Positions 55,946 to 64,000 of a stretch of 64,000 nt of DNA are shown here, in pieces. The notes beneath the pieces are model-generated. The model had not been told where the DNA came from, did no database searches, and saw nothing but the letters and a program-made list of their open reading frames with translations. Position 1 is the stretch's first letter, and every line of letters starts with the position of its first letter. The DNA lies in assembly GCA_027864655.1 (NCBI GenBank), contig JAQAZG010000009.1, positions 97,053 to 161,052 of the forward strand. The letters run 5' to 3'. Source of the stretch: Oleispirillum naphthae. Lineage in GTDB: Bacteria; Pseudomonadota; Alphaproteobacteria; Rhodospirillales; Rhodospirillaceae. The translations under genes and the position numbers were made by a program.

Positions 55946-57333
55946 CACGTCTCATCGGTTCCCGGCGCACGGCCGAACAGCCGACGCGCGTAGCGCGCGG
56001 GCAGTCGCGGCCCAAGCGGCGCGGAACGCGGCAAAAGCCAGGCAACCGCCATCACCGATGCGGTGCACCCCAGCGCCAGAGGCACCGCCGACGCGATGGC
56101 GGCGCCGATCATCTGGATACGGGGGATGAGGGCGATACTGGCGGCCAGACACACGATGAACTGCATCAGGTTGATGCGTCGCAGGATGCGGCCGTGCCCG
56201 GTCATCGCCAGCACCACATCCTGGCCGGTGAACAGGGCGTTGAGGAACTGCCCGGCCGCCATCACCGCCAGGGCCGCCGCCGCGATCTCGTAGCCGCTTC
56301 CCACGAAGCCGAGGAGATACGGGGCGAGCAGCGCCATCAGGACGGCGCCGACGCCGCCGAAGAGGGCGCCCAGGACCTGCAGGGTGCGGTTGAGGGACTT
56401 CAGCGTCGCATCATCCCGCAGGCGGTGCGCGGCGCCGATGCGCGGCGCGGCGATGGTGCCGAAGCTGATGAGGACGACCCAGACCAGTTGGGTGATGCGG
56501 TTGGCGACGCTGAAGGCGGCGACGGCGACGGGAGAGACGAAAGCGCCGAGGACCAGCACCGGCATGTTGGAGATCGACACCTGCACCACCTCCACCACCG
56601 CCAGCGGCAGGGCGGTGCTGCGCAGCGGCGGCAGCGGCGGCGTATCCGCCGCCGGAACGGCGTCCGCGCGCAGGCGGCGGCGCTCGCGGGCGATCAGGCC
56701 CAGGCAGAGCAGCCCGGCGGAAGCGCCCGCCGCCGCAAACCCGGCGAGCAGGTCCGCGGCGGAGCGGCAGCCCGCCGCGACCAGAGCGAGCAGCACCAGC
56801 GGCCACCAGGCGTTCTGCAGGAACTGGGAGACGACGGGCCGCCCCAGGCCGACCAGGGCGGCGCAGAGGACGACGCAGAGGGCCTGCGGCGGGATCGCCA
56901 GGGCGGCCATGCGCAGCGCCGGAGCGAGGCCGGGCATGGAGAACACGTGGGTTTCGAGCAGGCCCGCCCCCGCCCAGCAAAGCGCCGCAACGGCGCAGGC
57001 GAGCAGGCCGCTGCCTGCCACGCCCTCCCGGATGCAGCGCGCCGCCGACGTGCCCTGCCCCACCGCAAGCTCGGCGGAGACGTGGCGGATCAGGGCGCGG
57101 TCGAGGCCCATGCGGGTAAGGGTGGAGAGCACGTGCGCCCAGGTCAGGCAGAGGAAGAAGAAGCCGCTCTCCTCCCCGCCGAGCAGGCGGGCGACGGCGA
57201 AATAGAGGACGAACTTGCCCCCCACTTCCACCCCGCGCACAAGGAGGGCGGCTCCGGCACCGCGAACCATGCCGGAAGCCCGTCCGGGCGTTGCCGGAAT
57301 CTGGACCATCTCTTTCGTCTTCTGCATTTCCAT
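55945..57333 (-). CDS. Wzx-like polysaccharide flippase
   Basis: 462-residue membrane protein with about 12-14 helices of the MATE/MOP polysaccharide synthase family. It begins [21 protein letters not shown] and has RLLGGEESGFFFLCLTW, FVSPVAVAAFSVANRITQLV and GFVGSGYEIAAAALAVMAAG. It flips lipid-linked repeat units to the periplasm. First gene of the minus arm. Starts at 57333 and 57327 are both possible and neither has a clear ribosome site. Confidence 0.85.
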   Translation of the reverse strand: MEMQKTKEMVQIPATPGRASGMVRGAGAALLVRGVEVGGKFVLYFAVARLLGGEESGFFFLCLTWAHVLSTLTRMGLDRALIRHVSAELAVGQGTSAARCIREGVAGSGLLACAVAALCWAGAGLLETHVFSMPGLAPALRMAALAIPPQALCVVLCAALVGLGRPVVSQFLQNAWWPLVLLALVAAGCRSAADLLAGFAAAGASAGLLCLGLIARERRRLRADAVPAADTPPLPPLRSTALPLAVVEVVQVSISNMPVLVLGAFVSPVAVAAFSVANRITQLVWVVLISFGTIAAPRIGAAHRLRDDATLKSLNRTLQVLGALFGGVGAVLMALLAPYLLGFVGSGYEIAAAALAVMAAGQFLNALFTGQDVVLAMTGHGRILRRINLMQFIVCLAASIALIPRIQMIGAAIASAVPLALGCTASVMAVAWLLPRSAPLGPRLPARYARRLFGRAPGTDET

Positions 57334-57401
57334 CAAATCTTAAGCTTTGATAGGTTAAAAAAGCTTATCTGAGAGATGTGGGTGTTCGTGCGTGTTCCCG
57401 C

Positions 57402-57429
57402 TTGGAAGCAAAAAAAACAGCCATATCTA
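57402..57429 (+). promoter_or_regulatory. Candidate promoter for the plus arm of the EPS locus
   Basis: TTGGAA (57402-57407), a 16-base spacer and TATCTA (57424-57429) lie in the AT-rich 177-base divergent gap. No clear pair was found for the flippase direction. Confidence 0.35.
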
Positions 57430-57510
57430 AAATGATGTCATGTCTTGGGTGTCGAGGCGGCCTCTCTGAAAATATTCCATTATTTCACAATGGGTTACGG
57501 TAAAAACGCC

Positions 57511-57936
57511 ATGTCGGAAGTCGGCCCGGTGTCTGGAGGCCAGGCGTTTTTCAGTGCTGCGCCGCAGCGGGAACGGAAGAGAAGACGAAGCCCGGCCCGT
57601 GCCCTCGCCCTGGCGGCCGTGGCGTTTTTTCTGCGCGTTCCCCCGGCGGCGGCGGAATTGATGCAGAAGGACCGCGGCGACGTCCGCTATGAGGTGCGGG
57701 AGTATTTCCGCTCCGTTCTGCCCTACGGATGGTGGGCGACGGATGCGGTGATGGATCCATGGGGATGGCGCGTCGATCTGCACATTCCCGATAACTGGGG
57801 GGGAAACCCCGCCTCCGCCGCGATGTCGCTGTGTCCCCCGCGGGGAAGCGTCGTCTGGACGGCGGTTCGGAGCCTGTTCATTCACCCGTATTGGCAGAGC
57901 CGCAGGTGGGCGGGGTTCCAGTGCCGAAAGCCCTGA
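57511..57936 (+). CDS. Small secreted protein of the EPS locus, unknown family
   Basis: 141 residues from ATG 57511; in-frame starts further upstream (57445, 57490) are also possible. A basic stretch RERKRRRSPARALALAAVAF and hydrophobic AFFLRVPPAAAE suggest a signal peptide. The mature part of about 95 residues is Trp-rich (YGWWATDAVMDPWGWRVDL; DNWGG; PYWQSRRWAGF) with two cysteines. I do not recognise the family. It precedes the chain-length gene by 57 bases, so it is probably an exported accessory factor of polysaccharide production. Confidence 0.55.
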   Translation: MSEVGPVSGGQAFFSAAPQRERKRRRSPARALALAAVAFFLRVPPAAAELMQKDRGDVRYEVREYFRSVLPYGWWATDAVMDPWGWRVDLHIPDNWGGNPASAAMSLCPPRGSVVWTAVRSLFIHPYWQSRRWAGFQCRKP

Positions 57937-57993
57937 ACCCGGGTTCGAAAGGCATGCGAAGGTGAATATCCCGCCAGAACTGGAGAGACGGAC

Positions 57994-60153
57994 TTGACGG
58001 CAACAGTTCCTTCGGGGGCGGACCCCATGACTTCCGGCAGCGCAGCCCCACGCCCCACCTTCACCCTGCGCGACGGCCTGTCCTCGGCGTTCTTCCACCG
58101 CAAGGTCATCCTCGTCAGCCTGCTGCTGCCGGTGCTGCTGGCGGCCCTGGCTGCGCCGAGCTTCCCCCTGCTCTACACCGCCGAGGCGCGGCTGATGGTG
58201 CTGTTCAGCCGCGAGCAGTCCGGCGCCCAGGACCTGATGGGCGTGCCGTCGATGATCTCGGTAGACGGGCTGCGGGCGACGGAAACCGAGATGGGCATCC
58301 TGCGGTCGAGCGAGGTGATCCAGGGCATGATCGGCGAGATCGGCGCCGAGACCCTGTTCCCCGAGTTGAAGCAGCGGCGTTTCCTGGGGCTGCTGCCGCC
58401 CTATCCGCCGGAGACGCGCCGCCAGCACGCGATCGAGATGGCGCAGAAGCGGGTCCGCGTCGATACCCCGTCCAACTCCAACCTGGTGAAGGTGTCGTTC
58501 GAGCACGAAAACCGGGAGATCGCCCTGGAGGCGATCCGTTCGCTGGTGGACATCTACCTCGACCACCGCTTCAAGGTGTTCGAGAACGTCCGCTCCCCCT
58601 ACCTGCTGAAGGAGGCGGAGAGGTATCTCCACGACCTGCACGTCACCGAGCGTCGCCTCTCCGACCTGAAGTCGCGCTACAGCATGCTCGACCCCAAACA
58701 GGAAACCCTGCTGGCGGTCAACCAGATGGACAGCATCGTCCAGCGCAGCCGCCAGATGGCGGAGCGCCGGGTGGCGGTGCGCGCGGAGATCGACGAGGCG
58801 CAGAAGTTCCTGGACGAATTGCCGCAGGTGGTCGGCAGCTTCACCGAGAAGTCCAACCAGACCGACAACGACCAGGCGCGCAACCAGCGCCTCGCCCTGC
58901 AGCTGGAGCGCGACCGGCTGATCGAGCGCTACCAGCCGGACTACCCCCGCATCCAGGAGATCGACACGCAGCTGAAGGCGATCGATACCTTCATCGAGAA
59001 ATACCAGCCCGAATACGAGACCAGCCGCCAGGTCCGCAACCCCGCCATCGAGTTCTTGACCAACCACCTGCTGACCCTGAGGGTGGAAGCGGAGGCGGTG
59101 GACCGCCAGGTGGCGGAACTGACGGAGCAGAAAGTGCGGGCGCAGGAGCGGATGAACGACCTGCTGACCGTGGAACCGACGATCAAGGACCTGGAGCGGC
59201 TCTACTCGGTGCAGGAGGAGAACTACCGCGAATACAGCCGCCGTGCCGAGGCGGCGCGGCTGGAGGAGGCGGCGGCGCGTTCCCGCAGCGCCAACGTGCG
59301 GGTGATCGAAGCCGCGTTCGCCTTGCCGAGCGGGCACAGCATGCTGCCCAGCCTGCTTGCCGGGGGGCTGTTCATCGGGGTGCTGCTGGCCGCCCTGTGC
59401 GGCCTGACGGCGGCGCGCGGGCGGCAGGTGATGCTGACCCCGGGCGAGGTGGAACGGCGCGTCGGCCTGCCGGTGCTGGGAACCTTCGACGACGCCGGGC
59501 CGGAGCGCAGCCGCCAGAATTCCGACGAGATGATCTTCCTCGCCAACCGCCTGCGCGATATCGGCGAGGACGGGCGGCGGCTATCGGTGATTCAGGTGGT
59601 CGCCCCCTCGCAGACGGTCGGCCGGCACGGGCTGGTGCGCGGGCTGGCGCTGGAGGTGGCGCAGGGCTACGGCCAGAAGACGCTGCTGCTCGATCTCGAC
59701 GAGACCTATTCCAAACACCGCGAGAACCTGATCGCGCCGGATGCCGCGCGCCTGCCGCTGTTCGCGCCGGAGATCGCCCCCGCGGGCGGCAGCGAGGCGC
59801 CCGAGGTCTGGGAGACGCTCCAGCCCAACCTCTACCTCACCGCCAATGCGGCGGCCTCGGTCTTCGGCGACCCGCGGATGGACCGCCCGCAGATCCGCGA
59901 GGTCCTGGACAAGCTGGCGGCGGCGTTCGACCTGATTCTCATCGATGTGCCGCCGCTCAACGCCAACCGCGCCGGCCTGCGCTATGCGCCCCTGGTCGAT
60001 GGCTCGATCCTGGTGGTGCGGGCGGAAACCACGCGCCTCGCCACCGCACAGTACGTCCGCGACGCCATCCTCTCGGTGGGCGGCGACATGCTGGGGGCGT
60101 TGGTGGCCGGGCGGCGCTATTACATCCCGAAAGGAGTCCTGCGGTGGCTCTGA
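57994..60153 (+). CDS. Wzc/GumC-like polysaccharide copolymerase with degenerate kinase domain
   Basis: 719 residues. The N-terminal Wzz domain has a first helix (VILVSLLLPVLLAALAAPSF), long coiled coils (about 180-430) and a second helix near residue 450 (LLAGGLFIGVLLAALCGL). The fused C-terminal part resembles BY-kinase/CpsD. It keeps Walker A' (TLLLDLDET) and Walker B (LILIDVPPL) but has PSQTVGRHGLVRGLALE where a GxGKS/T Walker A should be. The end has only one Tyr pair. It controls chain length and export together with Wza. TTG 57994 has GGAGA upstream; ATG 58027 is an alternative. Confidence 0.85.
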   Translation: MTATVPSGADPMTSGSAAPRPTFTLRDGLSSAFFHRKVILVSLLLPVLLAALAAPSFPLLYTAEARLMVLFSREQSGAQDLMGVPSMISVDGLRATETEMGILRSSEVIQGMIGEIGAETLFPELKQRRFLGLLPPYPPETRRQHAIEMAQKRVRVDTPSNSNLVKVSFEHENREIALEAIRSLVDIYLDHRFKVFENVRSPYLLKEAERYLHDLHVTERRLSDLKSRYSMLDPKQETLLAVNQMDSIVQRSRQMAERRVAVRAEIDEAQKFLDELPQVVGSFTEKSNQTDNDQARNQRLALQLERDRLIERYQPDYPRIQEIDTQLKAIDTFIEKYQPEYETSRQVRNPAIEFLTNHLLTLRVEAEAVDRQVAELTEQKVRAQERMNDLLTVEPTIKDLERLYSVQEENYREYSRRAEAARLEEAAARSRSANVRVIEAAFALPSGHSMLPSLLAGGLFIGVLLAALCGLTAARGRQVMLTPGEVERRVGLPVLGTFDDAGPERSRQNSDEMIFLANRLRDIGEDGRRLSVIQVVAPSQTVGRHGLVRGLALEVAQGYGQKTLLLDLDETYSKHRENLIAPDAARLPLFAPEIAPAGGSEAPEVWETLQPNLYLTANAAASVFGDPRMDRPQIREVLDKLAAAFDLILIDVPPLNANRAGLRYAPLVDGSILVVRAETTRLATAQYVRDAILSVGGDMLGALVAGRRYYIPKGVLRWL

Positions 60154-60860
60154 GACCGTTCCGCTTCCTCATCCTCGCCGCGGCGCTGCTGGTTGCGGCC
60201 TGCGGCGGCACCACCGTCACCCCCCGGGACCGCAACCCCCAGGGGTTCGCCGCGTGGAGCGACGCGGCGCCGCCCTATCTGATCGGCCCGGGCGACCATC
60301 TCTCCGTGATGTACCGCAAGACCCCGGAAATGGACGAGACCGCCGTGGTGCTGCCCGACGGGCGAATCACCCTGAAGACCACGGGCGTCGTCTCGGTCAT
60401 GGACCAGACCGTCGAGGAAGCCACGGCGACGCTGACGGAGAAGGCGCGGAAGCTGCTGCGCGACCCGATCGTGACGGTTGCGGTGGCCGATGCGGTTTCG
60501 GCCAAGGTGTACGTGGACGGCGCGGTGGCCCGCCCCGGCGCCTACCCGATCAACGGGCGTATCGGCGTGATGGAGGCGATCGCCCAGGCCAACGGCTTCC
60601 GCGACGAGGCGCTGCTGAGTTCGATCGCCCTCATCCGGCGGTCGCCGCGCGATACGCCGATGCTGAAGGTGATCGACCTGCAGGGCTTCCTGGAGGGCGG
60701 CGCCGCGGCGAAAACCGCCGACGTGCCGCTGGCCGCCGGCGACATCGTCTTCGTGCCGCGCAGCTCCATCGGCGAGTTGAACCTCTGGATCGAGCAGTTC
60801 GTGAACAGGGCCCTGCCGTTCGGCCGTGCGTTCAGCTACACCCTGAACCGCGACCTGTGA
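60144..60860 (+). CDS. Wza-like polysaccharide export lipoprotein
   Basis: 238 residues from GTG 60144, chosen because AAAGGAGT is seven bases upstream; it overlaps the previous gene by 10 bases. The lipoprotein signal is LILAAALLVAAC. The polysaccharide export (Poly_export) domain has YLIGPGDHLSVMYRKTPEM, VLPDGRITLKTTG and DPIVTVAVADAVSAKVYVDG. An SLBB domain follows (GAVARPGAYPINGRIGVMEA; GDIVFVPRSSIGELN). Forms the outer membrane export ring with the copolymerase. Confidence 0.93.
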   Translation: MALRPFRFLILAAALLVAACGGTTVTPRDRNPQGFAAWSDAAPPYLIGPGDHLSVMYRKTPEMDETAVVLPDGRITLKTTGVVSVMDQTVEEATATLTEKARKLLRDPIVTVAVADAVSAKVYVDGAVARPGAYPINGRIGVMEAIAQANGFRDEALLSSIALIRRSPRDTPMLKVIDLQGFLEGGAAAKTADVPLAAGDIVFVPRSSIGELNLWIEQFVNRALPFGRAFSYTLNRDL

Positions 60861-60867
60861 GGCCGGA

Positions 60868-61629
60868 ATGATCCGCGCGGTGCCCGTCCTGCCGTACCTC
60901 GGCGTCGCCTTTACCCCCCTGGGGCTGGACGAGGCGGCCGCCGCGGTCGCGGAAAGGCCGGCGGACGCGCCCTTCGCCTATGTGGTGACGCCGAACGCGC
61001 AGCACGTGGTGCGGATCAACCGCGCGGACCCGGATCTCACCACCGCCTACCGCGATGCGTGGCTGCGCCTGTGCGACAGCCGGGTGCTGGCGCTGCTCGC
61101 CCGCCTGCTGGGCGGCCCGGCGCTGCCCGCCGCCGCGGGAAGCGATCTCACCGCGCGGCTGTTCCGCTCGGTCATCCGCCCCGACGATACGGTCACCGTG
61201 GTCGGCGGCGATGCGGAGATGGCGGAACGCCTGCGCGGCATCTACGGCCTGCGCGCCCTGCAATGCCATTTCCCGCCGATGGGCCTGCTGCGCGATGACG
61301 CGGCGATGCGGGCCTGCGTCGATTTCGTGGCGGCGCATCCCGCGCGCTTCGTGTTCCTCGCCGTCGGCACGCCGCAGGGCGAGGCGATGGCGCAGCGGAT
61401 ATTCCGGCACGGCGGCGCGACCGGCACGGGGCTGTGCATCGGCGCTTCGCTTCTGTTTCTCACCGGGCAATCGCGGCGCGCGCCGCTGTGGATGCGCCGC
61501 CTCGCCCTGGAATGGCTGTACCGCCTGCTCGCCGACCCGCGCCGCCATTTCCGGCGGGTATTCGTCGAATCCCTGCCCCTGGTGGGGCTGGTGGCGGCCG
61601 ACCGCTTGCGCAGGGCGTTCGGGCGATGA
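60868..61629 (+). CDS. WecG/TagA/CpsF-family glycosyltransferase
   Basis: 253 residues. It has the family signature YVVTPNAQHVVRINRADPDL, LRLCDSRVLALLARLL, the VVGGDAEMAERL nucleotide loop, and FVFLAVGTPQGEAMAQRI. The C-terminal GLCIGASLLFLTGQSRRAPLWM, with LALEWLYRLLADPRRHFRR, is equally typical. Members transfer ManNAc(A)-like sugars to lipid-linked intermediates. It overlaps the following gene by 4 bases. Confidence 0.92.
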   Translation: MIRAVPVLPYLGVAFTPLGLDEAAAAVAERPADAPFAYVVTPNAQHVVRINRADPDLTTAYRDAWLRLCDSRVLALLARLLGGPALPAAAGSDLTARLFRSVIRPDDTVTVVGGDAEMAERLRGIYGLRALQCHFPPMGLLRDDAAMRACVDFVAAHPARFVFLAVGTPQGEAMAQRIFRHGGATGTGLCIGASLLFLTGQSRRAPLWMRRLALEWLYRLLADPRRHFRRVFVESLPLVGLVAADRLRRAFGR

Positions 61630-62975
61630 GCCGGGGGCGCATCGTCGCACCGTCGGGGCGGATCGGCCGCATCCGCCCGCTCCCCGGCAGGGGAGGGCCG
61701 AGGACTCCGCGACCCGCCGCGCCGCAGGGCGCGGAGGAGGCGCAAGGCGGGGCGAAAACCCTGATCCTTTTCGTCGCGCTCCCGATGTTCCTGCAGTCCT
61801 TCCACTACATGGTCGATGCGGGCCCCCTCTACTATCTCTCCAAGGCGTGGCCGGTGCTGGCGTTCCCGCTCGCCCTTCTCTGCCTGCGCGGCCGCCTGAC
61901 GGCGGCGCAGGGCGTCTATGGCCTCACCCTGGTCTATGTGGCGGGGGTGACGCCCGCCCTGTCGATGATCCACTTCGGCAATTCGGTGTTCGACGCCCTG
62001 GCGACCACCGCCAAGGTCTGGCCGCTGACCTATTTTTTTTCCGCCCTCGGCGGGCTGCTGCTGCTGAAGCCGGGGGAGGAACGCCTGCGCCGCGTCGTCC
62101 TGGCGCTGGGGATCGCCACCTTCGCGGTGATGTGGGCGCTGTGGCTGATCGTGCCGAAGTCCTTCTATGCCAGCAGTTCCGCCGTCACCAAGCTGTTCCT
62201 GTTCGACTACGAGCGCGGCTACCGCATCTACATGCCGATGACCTTCGGCCTGATCCTGATGTTCTTTTCCGCCCGGCGCGCCCTGTCGTCCTTATCCGCG
62301 TGGGCCTGGTGGGTGCCGGTCGGCTTCGGACTGATCAGTCTGCTGGTCATCTACAAGCAGCGCACCACCATCGCCGCCGCGCTAGTGGTCGTGGGGCTGA
62401 TCGCGCTGCGCAGCCTGCCGCGGCGGTTCATCCTCGGGCTGGTCGGCGTCGGCGGCACCCTTGCCCTGCTCGCCGCCCTGACGGTGCTTCTGGGGGGCGA
62501 CGGCGGATGGACCGAGACGCTGATCGGTTCCCTCGGCGCGTCGCTCTCGGTGCGGCAGGAGACGGCGGCGACGGCATCGCGCTACCTGCTCGTTTCCCCG
62601 CTGTCGTGGATCTTCGGCGTCGGCTCGATCACCCGCTTCAGTTCGATGACGCTGAACGACGTCTTCGGCTCCGATCTGTTCTTCCTCGCGGATATCGGCT
62701 GGCTCGGCGTGGTCTTCGAGTACGGTGCGGTGGGGGCGGTCCTCATTCTCATGATCCATGCCGTCGGCCTGCGCCGTGCCCTGCGCCGCGCGCCGGTGCG
62801 CGCCGGGACCCCCGCCGGGGATTTCCGCCGAGCCCTGGGGGACATGATCATAATGGTCTGCCTGGAGACGGCGATCTACTCTCCGGTGTTCACGCCGGGC
62901 ATCGTCGCCGCGCTGACGGCGAGCCTGATTTATCTGGATGCGGAGTTCTCCGCGCACGGCACAGGGAAGGGATGA
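61626..62975 (+). CDS. O-antigen ligase/Wzy-like polymerase
   Basis: 449-residue membrane protein with about ten to eleven helices (PMFLQSFHYMVDAGPLYYLS; LILFVALPMFL; AALVVVGLIALRSL; FLADIGWLGVVFEYGAVGAV). The long periplasmic loop around SLSVRQETAATASRYLL and the FLADIGWLGV pattern fit polymerases/ligases of the Wzy/WaaL class. Identification rests on topology and context with Wzx, Wzc and Wza rather than a sharp motif. ATG 61626 overlaps the upstream stop. The N-terminal 40 residues are basic and probably cytoplasmic. Confidence 0.75.
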   Translation: MSRGRIVAPSGRIGRIRPLPGRGGPRTPRPAAPQGAEEAQGGAKTLILFVALPMFLQSFHYMVDAGPLYYLSKAWPVLAFPLALLCLRGRLTAAQGVYGLTLVYVAGVTPALSMIHFGNSVFDALATTAKVWPLTYFFSALGGLLLLKPGEERLRRVVLALGIATFAVMWALWLIVPKSFYASSSAVTKLFLFDYERGYRIYMPMTFGLILMFFSARRALSSLSAWAWWVPVGFGLISLLVIYKQRTTIAAALVVVGLIALRSLPRRFILGLVGVGGTLALLAALTVLLGGDGGWTETLIGSLGASLSVRQETAATASRYLLVSPLSWIFGVGSITRFSSMTLNDVFGSDLFFLADIGWLGVVFEYGAVGAVLILMIHAVGLRRALRRAPVRAGTPAGDFRRALGDMIIMVCLETAIYSPVFTPGIVAALTASLIYLDAEFSAHGTGKG

Positions 62976-62979
62976 CGGA

Positions 62980-63858
62980 ATGACCGGTCGGATCGTATCC
63001 AAGGTTCGCAAGCTGTTCGACCACCCCGGGTTCAAGGCGCATCCGGCGGCGGTGCTGTGGCGGTGCGCGGCGCTGCTCGTCCGCGTCGCGCTCGGCCGCC
63101 CGATCACCTTCCATCTCACCGCCGACGGCGAGAGGCTGCAAGTTCCCGCCAACCTGCGCTACACCACCCTGACCGCCTTCGTGATGCGGGATCATCTGGA
63201 GCCGGAGCTGCACCACTTGCCCAGGCTGGTGCGCGCGGGCGACGTGTTCATCGACATCGGCGCCAACATCGGCGTCTATTCGCTGCGCGCGGCCAGCCTC
63301 GCCGGGCCGCAGGGACGCATCGTCGCCGTCGAGCCGGGCGCCGATGCGCTCGCCGCGCTGCGCCGCAACATGGCGCTCAACCCGGAGCGCGCGGTGACGG
63401 TGGTGGCCGCCGCGCTGGGCGACCACACGGGCACGGCAACCCTCTACCATGTCGGCAATGGGTACGACCCGCAGGCCTTCTCTCTGCTCTCGGACGAAAC
63501 CGCCAACGGCGAGGAAAGCGTGCCGCTGACGACCCTCGACGCCATGTGCGCCGATCTGGCCCTTGCGCAGGTGGACTGCGTGAAGATGGACGCCGAAGGG
63601 GTCGAACCTCTGGTTCTCGCAGGCGGGCGGGCGACCCTGGAGCGCTTTCATCCTGCGGTGATCCTGGAGATGAACATCGCCACCCTCGGGCGGCGCAGCA
63701 GCCCCACGCATCAGGCCTGGGATTTCCTGGAGGGCCTCGGCTACGGCTTTCACCGCATCATCGACGACGCCCCGGTGAAGCTTTCCGCGCCGCCGCAGGA
63801 TTTCTGCAACGTCATCGCCACCCACCCCGCGAACGACCGTCTCGGCGGTTTGCTGTGA
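62980..63858 (+). CDS. FkbM-family SAM methyltransferase
   Basis: 292 residues. FIDIGANIGVYSLRAASLAG is the FkbM SAM-binding motif. IVAVEPGADALAALRRNM, VPLTTLDAM and DCVKMDAEGVEPLVLAGGRA follow as in the family, and AVILEMN ends the core. Probably O-methylates a sugar of the polysaccharide. ATG 62980 sits 4 bases after the preceding stop, with GGGATGACGGA upstream. Last gene of the plus arm. Confidence 0.9.
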   Translation: MTGRIVSKVRKLFDHPGFKAHPAAVLWRCAALLVRVALGRPITFHLTADGERLQVPANLRYTTLTAFVMRDHLEPELHHLPRLVRAGDVFIDIGANIGVYSLRAASLAGPQGRIVAVEPGADALAALRRNMALNPERAVTVVAAALGDHTGTATLYHVGNGYDPQAFSLLSDETANGEESVPLTTLDAMCADLALAQVDCVKMDAEGVEPLVLAGGRATLERFHPAVILEMNIATLGRRSSPTHQAWDFLEGLGYGFHRIIDDAPVKLSAPPQDFCNVIATHPANDRLGGLL

Positions 63859-63925
63859 CGGGGGCGGATACGGCAAAGCGGGCGACTGATGTCGCCCGCT
63901 TGTGCATTGTATTAGTTTAGGTATT

Positions 63926-64000
<75 letters not shown>

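Overview
The window is a GC-rich bacterial chromosome segment with dense coding and almost no intergenic space. Gene content and order (yqeY-dnaG-rpoD; carA-carB-greA; folC, accD, trpA-trpB-trpF-pyrF-lapA-ihfB; rpsA-cmk-aroA beside a TIGR02300-type gene and tRNA-Ala) point to an alphaproteobacterium, most likely Rhodospirillales-like. TRAP, RND, Wza/Wzx-type and OmpA genes confirm a Gram-negative envelope. I cannot name a genus.

Layout. 1-9021 is housekeeping: rpoD (3' end outside the window), dnaG and yqeY on the minus strand, divergent from carA-carB-greA. 9038-14166 holds a gamma-glutamyltransferase and a tightly coupled HAD-type protein/methyltransferase-like pair. 14169-27065 is a minus-strand housekeeping stretch (folC, accD, trpA, trpB, trpF, pyrF, lapA, ihfB, rpsA, cmk, aroA). 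It is interrupted between accD and trpA by a small DUF2975/XRE-regulator/MipA operon. The AccD here has lost most carboxyltransferase motifs. 27332-32004 carries a TIGR02300 protein, tRNA-Ala(GGC), an OmpA-type porin, a small periplasmic protein, a metallo-beta-lactamase-fold protein and an M6-like peptidase.

32158-38519 looks like one catabolic regulon. A minus-strand CoA-transferase / mandelate-racemase-type enolase / flavodoxin-like reductase operon faces a LysR regulator and a DASS (SLC13) anion transporter. The same 41-bp promoter/operator-like sequence lies ahead of both the CoA-transferase and the transporter, so lysR is flanked by near-perfect inverted repeats. 38602-46815 is an RND efflux operon with a divergent TetR gene and a clear dyad operator, then an RlmL-type RNA methyltransferase and a tautomerase with all six cis-CaaD active-site residues. 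46825-53815 is a second LysR-linked catabolic unit: MLE-subgroup enolase, argininosuccinate-lyase-family enzyme, TAXI binding protein and fused TRAP permease, best read as uptake and cleavage of an N-substituted aspartate-like compound.

53901-63858 is an exopolysaccharide locus with two divergent arms. The minus arm has flippase, phosphoglycosyl transferase and a secreted GH18 protein. The plus arm has a small secreted protein, a Wzc/GumC-like chain-length protein with a degenerate kinase domain, Wza, a WecG/TagA-type transferase, a Wzy-like polymerase and an FkbM methyltransferase. An initiator tRNA-Met runs off the right edge. GC-rich hairpin repeats sit in several intergenic gaps. Only one gene-free gap exceeds 300 bases (36780-37109), and it is full of structure. 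No rRNA, CRISPR array, transposase or phage gene was seen.
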